A stretch of 64,000 nt of DNA from Halobellus sp. Atlit-31R (GTDB taxonomy: Archaea; Halobacteriota; Halobacteria; Halobacteriales; Haloferacaceae): the NCBI GenBank assembly GCA_003665935.1, contig QPLR01000001.1, positions 248,001-312,000 of the forward strand, written 5' to 3'. A model generated the notes under the pieces. That model made no database searches. It was not told the origin of the DNA and was given only the letters and a program-made list of their open reading frames with translations. Position 1 is the stretch's first letter; each line of letters begins with the position of its first letter. A program made the translations under genes and the position numbers. Shown piece after piece: positions 60,058-64,000 of this stretch.

Positions 60058-60600
60058 ATGCAAGACGAACCAGAGGTGGCCGTTCTCCGCTACGGCCACC
60101 GCCCCGGTCGCGACGACCGGATGACGACGCACGTCGGCCTCACCGCGCGGGCGCTCGGCGCGGACCGGGTGCTCTTCCCCGACAACGCGGGGCAGTCCGA
60201 GGAGACGGTCCGCGACATCACCGGGCGGTTCGGCGGCCCCTTCGACGTCGAACTCACGGACCAACTGGACGCGACGATCCGCGAGTGGGACGGCGCGGTG
60301 GTCCACCTCACGATGTACGGTGAGCGGATTCAGGACGTCGAAGACGAGGTGCGGGCGGCCCACCGCGAGGACCCGCTGCTCGTCGTCGTCGGTGGCGAGA
60401 AGGTCCCCTTCGAGGTGTACGAGCACGCCGACTGGAACGTCGGCGTCACCAACCAACCCCACTCGGAGGTCGCCGGGCTGGCCGTCTTCCTCGATCGACT
60501 CTTCGAGGGCCGCGAACTCGAACAGGAGTGGCCCGACGCCGAGCGGCGAGTGCTCCCGCAGGCCCGCGGCAAGCGCGTCGTCGACGCCGACGAGTCCTGA
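60058..60600 (+). CDS. trm56: tRNA (cytidine(56)-2'-O)-methyltransferase
   Basis: SPOUT-class enzyme adding 2'-O-methyl to C56 of archaeal tRNAs. The 180-residue protein starts with VAVLRYGHRPGRDDRMTTHVGL and has the knot motifs VVHLTMYGERI and LLVVVGGEKVPFEVYEHADWNVGV. ATG 60058; divergent from the epimerase gene. Confidence 0.95.
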   Translation: MQDEPEVAVLRYGHRPGRDDRMTTHVGLTARALGADRVLFPDNAGQSEETVRDITGRFGGPFDVELTDQLDATIREWDGAVVHLTMYGERIQDVEDEVRAAHREDPLLVVVGGEKVPFEVYEHADWNVGVTNQPHSEVAGLAVFLDRLFEGRELEQEWPDAERRVLPQARGKRVVDADES

Positions 60601-60643
60601 ACGTCTGGCCGCTGGCGTCGTTCGACGGTCCGTGACGTGCCCG

Positions 60644-61093
60644 TCAGTCCTCTAAGCTCTCCGAGCCGAAGCCGATCGTCTCGACCTCCGGCGGGTCGAG
60701 CGCGAAGGGGACGGTTTCGGCGGGAACGACCGTCGTCTCCGGGCCGTCTCCGACAATGAGTCCGAGTTCGTCGAGCGTTTCGACCGCGTCAGTGAGCACG
60801 GCGTCGGCGTGCGCTGCGTCGCGCGCGTCGACGACCGCGACCGTTCCGTCCCCGGAGACGACGACCGTCGCGTCCAGTTCCTCGTGCGGGTACACGACGC
60901 CCGGAAACACCGATTCGTCGTAGATCGCCCCCGACTCACCGTACGCGATCTGGACCGACCCGAGGGCGAAGTGCGACTGGAATCGCTGGTACCCGGCCGT
61001 CGTTCCGCCCGAAAGGTCGACGTCGAGCGTCTCGATCCGAGACCGCAGGTCCGCCGTCGAGAGAGTGTGTTCCGACACGTGCCTACCAGACAT
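60644..61093 (-). CDS. TBP-like single-repeat protein
   Basis: A 149-residue acidic protein with one recognisable TBP-type repeat: IAYGESGAIYDESVFPGVVY (about 49-68), then ATVVVSGDGTVAVVDA (75-90) and a helix with ETLDELGLI (105-113), matching the pattern YExExFPG[LV]xY, a strand with S[GD]G, and a terminal helix of TATA-box-binding protein repeats. A second repeat is not seen; residues 1-45 and 114-149 are divergent. It is divergently transcribed from tfe. Possible regulator or TBP-fold adaptor; function inferred only from fold. Confidence 0.6.
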   Translation of the reverse strand: MSGRHVSEHTLSTADLRSRIETLDVDLSGGTTAGYQRFQSHFALGSVQIAYGESGAIYDESVFPGVVYPHEELDATVVVSGDGTVAVVDARDAAHADAVLTDAVETLDELGLIVGDGPETTVVPAETVPFALDPPEVETIGFGSESLED

Positions 61094-61184
61094 CTCGCGG
61101 ACAATAACTGTACGCCCTGACGAATCGGTGGTCGGCGACGGGTTCGGGGGTGGACGTGAAGGGTAGCAGTTCGGCATCCGCAAC

Positions 61185-61191
61185 TTTAAAA
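61185..61191 (+). promoter_or_regulatory. TATA box of tfe
   Basis: TTTAAAA lies 26-32 bases before ATG 61217. It lies in the 123-bp region shared with the divergent TBP-like gene. Confidence 0.65.
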
Positions 61192-61216
61192 CGACTGAGC
61201 GGCGCAACTGAGTACA

Positions 61217-61747
61217 ATGGCTTTTGAGGAGCTGCTAAACGACCCTGTCATCCAGAAGTACCTGCACGAACTGGTAGGACCGACGGGGATGCCGGTAGCC
61301 GCGGCCCCGCCTGACGGCGAGGTGACCGACGAGGAACTCGCCGAGGAACTGGGCCTCGAGCTCAACGACGTCCGGCGGGCGCTCTTCATCCTCTACGAGA
61401 ACGACCTGGCGTCGTATCGCCGGGTTCGCGACGAGGACTCCGGGTGGCTCACCTACCTCTGGACGTTCCACTACGAGAACATCCCGGAGAACTTACAGGA
61501 GGAGATGCACCGCCTTCTCGACGCGCTCGAAGAGCGGCTCGAGTACGAGCGGACCCACGAGTTCTACCTCTCGGAGCCGGCGGGGATCCGCTTCGAGTTC
61601 TCGGAGGCGATGGAGCAGGGCTTCCAGTGCCCCGAGACCGGCGCGCCGCTTGAACCGATGGAGAACGACGATATGGTCGGCGCGATGGAGCGCCGGATCG
61701 CGGAACTCCGCGACGAACTCAACGTGGACGTGGGTCGAGACCGCTGA
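61217..61747 (+). CDS. tfe: Transcription initiation factor E alpha (TFE) with degenerate zinc ribbon
   Basis: General factor that helps open the promoter with RNA polymerase and TBP/TFB. The 176-residue protein has an N-terminal winged helix (MAFEELLNDPVIQKYL..., LRRALFILYENDLASYRRV) and the C-terminal zinc-ribbon region. Three of the four expected zinc Cys are replaced (position 119 Ser, 122 Ala, 141 Thr); only C138 remains. TATA box 26-32 bases upstream. Followed without gap by the DUF2110 gene. Confidence 0.95.
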   Translation: MAFEELLNDPVIQKYLHELVGPTGMPVAAAPPDGEVTDEELAEELGLELNDVRRALFILYENDLASYRRVRDEDSGWLTYLWTFHYENIPENLQEEMHRLLDALEERLEYERTHEFYLSEPAGIRFEFSEAMEQGFQCPETGAPLEPMENDDMVGAMERRIAELRDELNVDVGRDR

Positions 61748-62424
61748 TGGTCGCGCTCGCAACCAAATGCTACGTCGACGGCGACGCCCGCGGGCGGGCC
61801 CTCGACAGTTTCAACTCGCTCGTCGGTAACGAGATCGGCCAGCTGGACGTCGAGTGGACCGTCGAGGTTCGCGAGGACGACTTCCTCGACGTCGATCTGG
61901 AGGGCGACGACGCGACGGTCGCGGCCAACCTCCTCGCGGAGTCGTGGGGCGAGATCACGCCCGATCACGAGGCGGGCGAGACGTACGTCGGCACGCTCGA
62001 CGCGTGGGACGAAGACGGCTGGGTGCTCGACGTCGGCAACGGGAACCGCGTCCGCGTCTCGGGCGACGAGCTCGGGCTCGGCACGGGAACGCCCTCACAG
62101 ATCCGGGACCGGTTCGGCGTCGTCCAGCACACGCCGCTGCGGTTCGTCTACGGCGACGACCCACGGCTCGCCGACGAAGAGCGCGACCGGCTGTACGACT
62201 GGACGCGCGAGGAGGGCGGCGGTCGGGTGAACGTCAACAGCGCGACGCGCGGTGAGGTCCGAGCGACGGTCAACCGCGCCGGCCACGCGGCCGACATCGT
62301 TACTGTCGAGCGGCTCGGACTACTCGAACAGAGCATCGTCTGCCCCGAGGGGACCGATCCGCCGGGGCTGCTCGCCAGCATCGGCTCGTATCTCCCGTCG
62401 GAGTTGAAGTGCGTCCTGACGTGA
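61747..62424 (+). CDS. DUF2110 protein
   Basis: A 225-residue archaeal protein starting MVALATKCYVDGDARGRALD, with beta-strand-rich domains (ETYVGTLDAWDEDGWVLDVG) and a C-terminal ESIVCPEG-type segment. Unknown function; gene order tfe-DUF2110 is common in archaea. Its ATG shares one base with the tfe stop (TGATG), so the two are translationally coupled. Confidence 0.87.
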   Translation: MVALATKCYVDGDARGRALDSFNSLVGNEIGQLDVEWTVEVREDDFLDVDLEGDDATVAANLLAESWGEITPDHEAGETYVGTLDAWDEDGWVLDVGNGNRVRVSGDELGLGTGTPSQIRDRFGVVQHTPLRFVYGDDPRLADEERDRLYDWTREEGGGRVNVNSATRGEVRATVNRAGHAADIVTVERLGLLEQSIVCPEGTDPPGLLASIGSYLPSELKCVLT

Positions 62425-62466
62425 GGCCTCGCCGACTCTGAACGCTATGATCCACTTCCGCACCCT

Positions 62467-63267
62467 ATGAATCGTCGACTCCTCCTCGCGGCCGGTAGTC
62501 TCGCCTTGCTCGCAGTGATGAGCGGTTGTCTCGGGATCGGGACCGGTCCCGTGCCCGCCGACCGGGTGGACAGCGATCCGGCCGCGGCCTACGAGTGGGA
62601 GACGAACCGAACCGTCCATATCACCGTTCAGGAGAACACGCAGTTCAGGGCCGTAATGGAGACGAACAGCTCGACGACCGAGCTGTTCAGACGCGACGGC
62701 TTCGGCGGGACCAACCCGCTCTCCGTCCAGGCGGTCCGGTACCAGTATCCGAACGGCACCGTCGTGAACGGAACCGAGATGCGCGAGGCCGGCGGCGAGA
62801 TCCGCCGGACGCGCGACGAGATGATCGTGTCGCTGCCTGCAGACGCGCCGGCGAGCGGCGGGAAGCTCGCCTACACCAGCGGCGGCACGCCCAAGCGGTT
62901 CACGCTGCCGACGTACGTCGACGGCACTTACGAGGTAGTGCTGCCGCCGGACCGCCGGATCGACTTCCCCATCTTCGGAAAGGTCTCGCCCGGCGGCTCG
63001 GAGGCGACGATCGACGGCGACAGCCGCGTCCACATCGTCTGGCAGGAGGCGGTGACCGCCGAGACAGTTTCCGTGCGGTACTACCTCCAGCGCGATCTCT
63101 ACGTCTTCGGCGGCATCGTCGCTCTCGTCGGTCTCGTCGGTATCGGCGGACTCCTCTACTATCGCCGCCAGATCGAGCAGTTGCGTCAGCAACGGACCGA
63201 GATGGGTATGGATGTCGACACCGACGACGACGAGTTCGACGACGGACCGCCGCCGGGGATGCGCTGA
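62467..63267 (+). CDS. DUF5803 lipoprotein with C-terminal membrane helix
   Basis: A 266-residue protein with a signal peptide and lipobox (MSGC, C21), a beta-rich extracellular part with N-glycosylation-like NGT/NRT sites, and a C-terminal helix (about 218-236, YVFGGIVALVGLVGIGG) followed by a charged acidic tail. Haloarchaeal DUF5803, function unknown. ATG 62467. Confidence 0.82.
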   Translation: MNRRLLLAAGSLALLAVMSGCLGIGTGPVPADRVDSDPAAAYEWETNRTVHITVQENTQFRAVMETNSSTTELFRRDGFGGTNPLSVQAVRYQYPNGTVVNGTEMREAGGEIRRTRDEMIVSLPADAPASGGKLAYTSGGTPKRFTLPTYVDGTYEVVLPPDRRIDFPIFGKVSPGGSEATIDGDSRVHIVWQEAVTAETVSVRYYLQRDLYVFGGIVALVGLVGIGGLLYYRRQIEQLRQQRTEMGMDVDTDDDEFDDGPPPGMR

Positions 63268-63382
63268 AGCGGTCGCAACGGCGCTTTCTCGCCCGTTTCG
63301 CGTTCTGTTCGCGCCGCTTCCAGATCAGTCTCGCTCCGACCGCTGCCGAGTCGCTTTTGTCCGTCTCAATCGTACCGCGAGT

Positions 63383-64000
63383 ATGCGAGCCGCAATCGTC
63401 ACCGTCGGGGACGAGATTCTCTCCGGTGACACGGTAAACACGAACGCCTCGTGGTTGTGCGAGCGCCTGACAGCGCGCGGCGTCGACGTCCGGCGGATCA
63501 CCACCGTCCCGGACGTCGTCGCCGACATCGCCCGAGTCGTCAACGAATATCGCGCCGAGCACGACGCCGTCCTCGTGACCGGTGGGCTCGGCCCGACTCA
63601 CGACGACGTGACGGTCGACGGCGTCGCCGCCGCGGTCGGGCGGAGCGTCGAGCCCCACGCGGCCGCCCACGAGTGGCTGACCGAGCACGGCGGCTACTCC
63701 GCGGACGAACTCGTGGAGGGGACGACCGACCTCCCCGCCGGCGCGCGGATGCTCCCCAACGACGCGGGTGTCGCTCCCGGTGCCGTGGTCGAGGGCATCT
63801 ACGTGTTCCCGGGCGTCCCCGGCGAGATGAAAGCGATGTTCGAGCGCGTCGCCGAGGATTTCTCGGGCGAGACGACGTACACAGCCGTCGTCGACGTCGA
63901 CGAACCGGAGAGCGAACTGATCGATCGGTTCGGGCAGCTGCGGGAGCGGTTCGACGTCACAGTCGGGAGCTACCCTGGCGACTCGGTCCGGGTGAAGCTC
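63383..64000 (+). CDS. CinA/MoaB-type molybdopterin-binding protein (3' truncated by window)
   Basis: Starts ATG 63383 with MRAAIVTVGDEILSGDTVNTN, the MoCF/CinA N-terminal signature, then ARGVDVRRITTVPD and VLVTGGLGPTHDDVTVDGVA. 206 codons are visible and the frame is open at 64000. In archaea this family includes competence/damage-inducible-protein A homologues and pyridine-nucleotide or molybdopterin-related enzymes; the role is unclear here. Confidence 0.9.
   Translation, partial: MRAAIVTVGDEILSGDTVNTNASWLCERLTARGVDVRRITTVPDVVADIARVVNEYRAEHDAVLVTGGLGPTHDDVTVDGVAAAVGRSVEPHAAAHEWLTEHGGYSADELVEGTTDLPAGARMLPNDAGVAPGAVVEGIYVFPGVPGEMKAMFERVAEDFSGETTYTAVVDVDEPESELIDRFGQLRERFDVTVGSYPGDSVRVKL

Overview
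This window is a stretch of chromosome from a haloarchaeon (class Halobacteria). The evidence is a high G+C content, strongly acidic proteins, G/C-rich third codon positions, TATA boxes 25-30 bases before many start codons with almost no leader, and typical archaeal families: archaeosortase A, a PGF-CTERM protein, halocyanin, DRG GTPase, diphthine synthase, RNase P Pop5/Rpp30, 7S RNA with SRP19, Trm56, TFE, S3ae, Pcc1 and Gar1. The archaeosortase matches Haloferax volcanii ArtA residue numbering (C173, R214, R253), and several blocks recall Haloferax gene order. A member of the Haloferacales is therefore likely, but this is inference. There is no rRNA, CRISPR array, transposase, prophage or origin; the region is dense core chromosome.

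Layout: 0-10 kb carries cytochrome oxidase subunit I, two small cox-cluster membrane proteins and subunit III, interleaved with a DRG GTPase, a two-domain glyoxalase-fold protein, artA and dphB. 10-17.5 kb holds squalene synthase, a KaiC-like ATPase with a PadR-type regulator, archaetidylserine synthase (pssA), a halocyanin, and a translation/KEOPS cluster (rps3ae, pcc1, an unusual 50-codon ORF, an inactivated-looking RecJ-like protein, rps15, tRNA-Ala). 17.5-24 kb is mostly hypothetical proteins plus SLC13 and Na/Ca-exchanger-type transporters. 24.5-27 kb is the RNase P/proteasome operon (rnp3, methyltransferase, rnp2, psmA). 27-34 kb has a PGF-CTERM surface protein and a lysine/diaminopimelate operon, dapA-B-D-lysA-dapF-dapE, with 4-base or zero-base junctions.

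34-48 kb holds a NYN protein, a PUA protein, a presenilin-like protease, a histidine-kinase-like sensor with a damaged ATP-binding domain, srp19-gar1, an M24 peptidase, tyrA-rsm22, surE, a HEAT-repeat protein and a secreted phospholipase-D-like protein. 48-55 kb holds a DHH/S1 protein, a JAMM protease overlapping a RibL-type FAD synthase, and the divergent coxB / heme-o-synthase fusion pair. 55-64 kb holds a thiolase lacking its nucleophilic Cys, the SRP RNA, trm56, a TBP-like single-repeat protein divergent from tfe, and the start of a MoeA/CinA-type gene that runs off the window.

Functional threads: an aa3-type oxidase with all three main subunits, a heme-O-forming enzyme and a possible copper donor dispersed over about 52 kb; an ArtA - PssA - PGF-CTERM surface-anchoring set; SRP RNA plus SRP19; and a set of general information-processing genes. 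The most unusual items are the TBP-like/TFE pair, the low-complexity ORF joined to both neighbours by ATGA overlaps, the Ser-for-Cys thiolase, the degenerate sensor kinase and the LTD-PLD surface protein.
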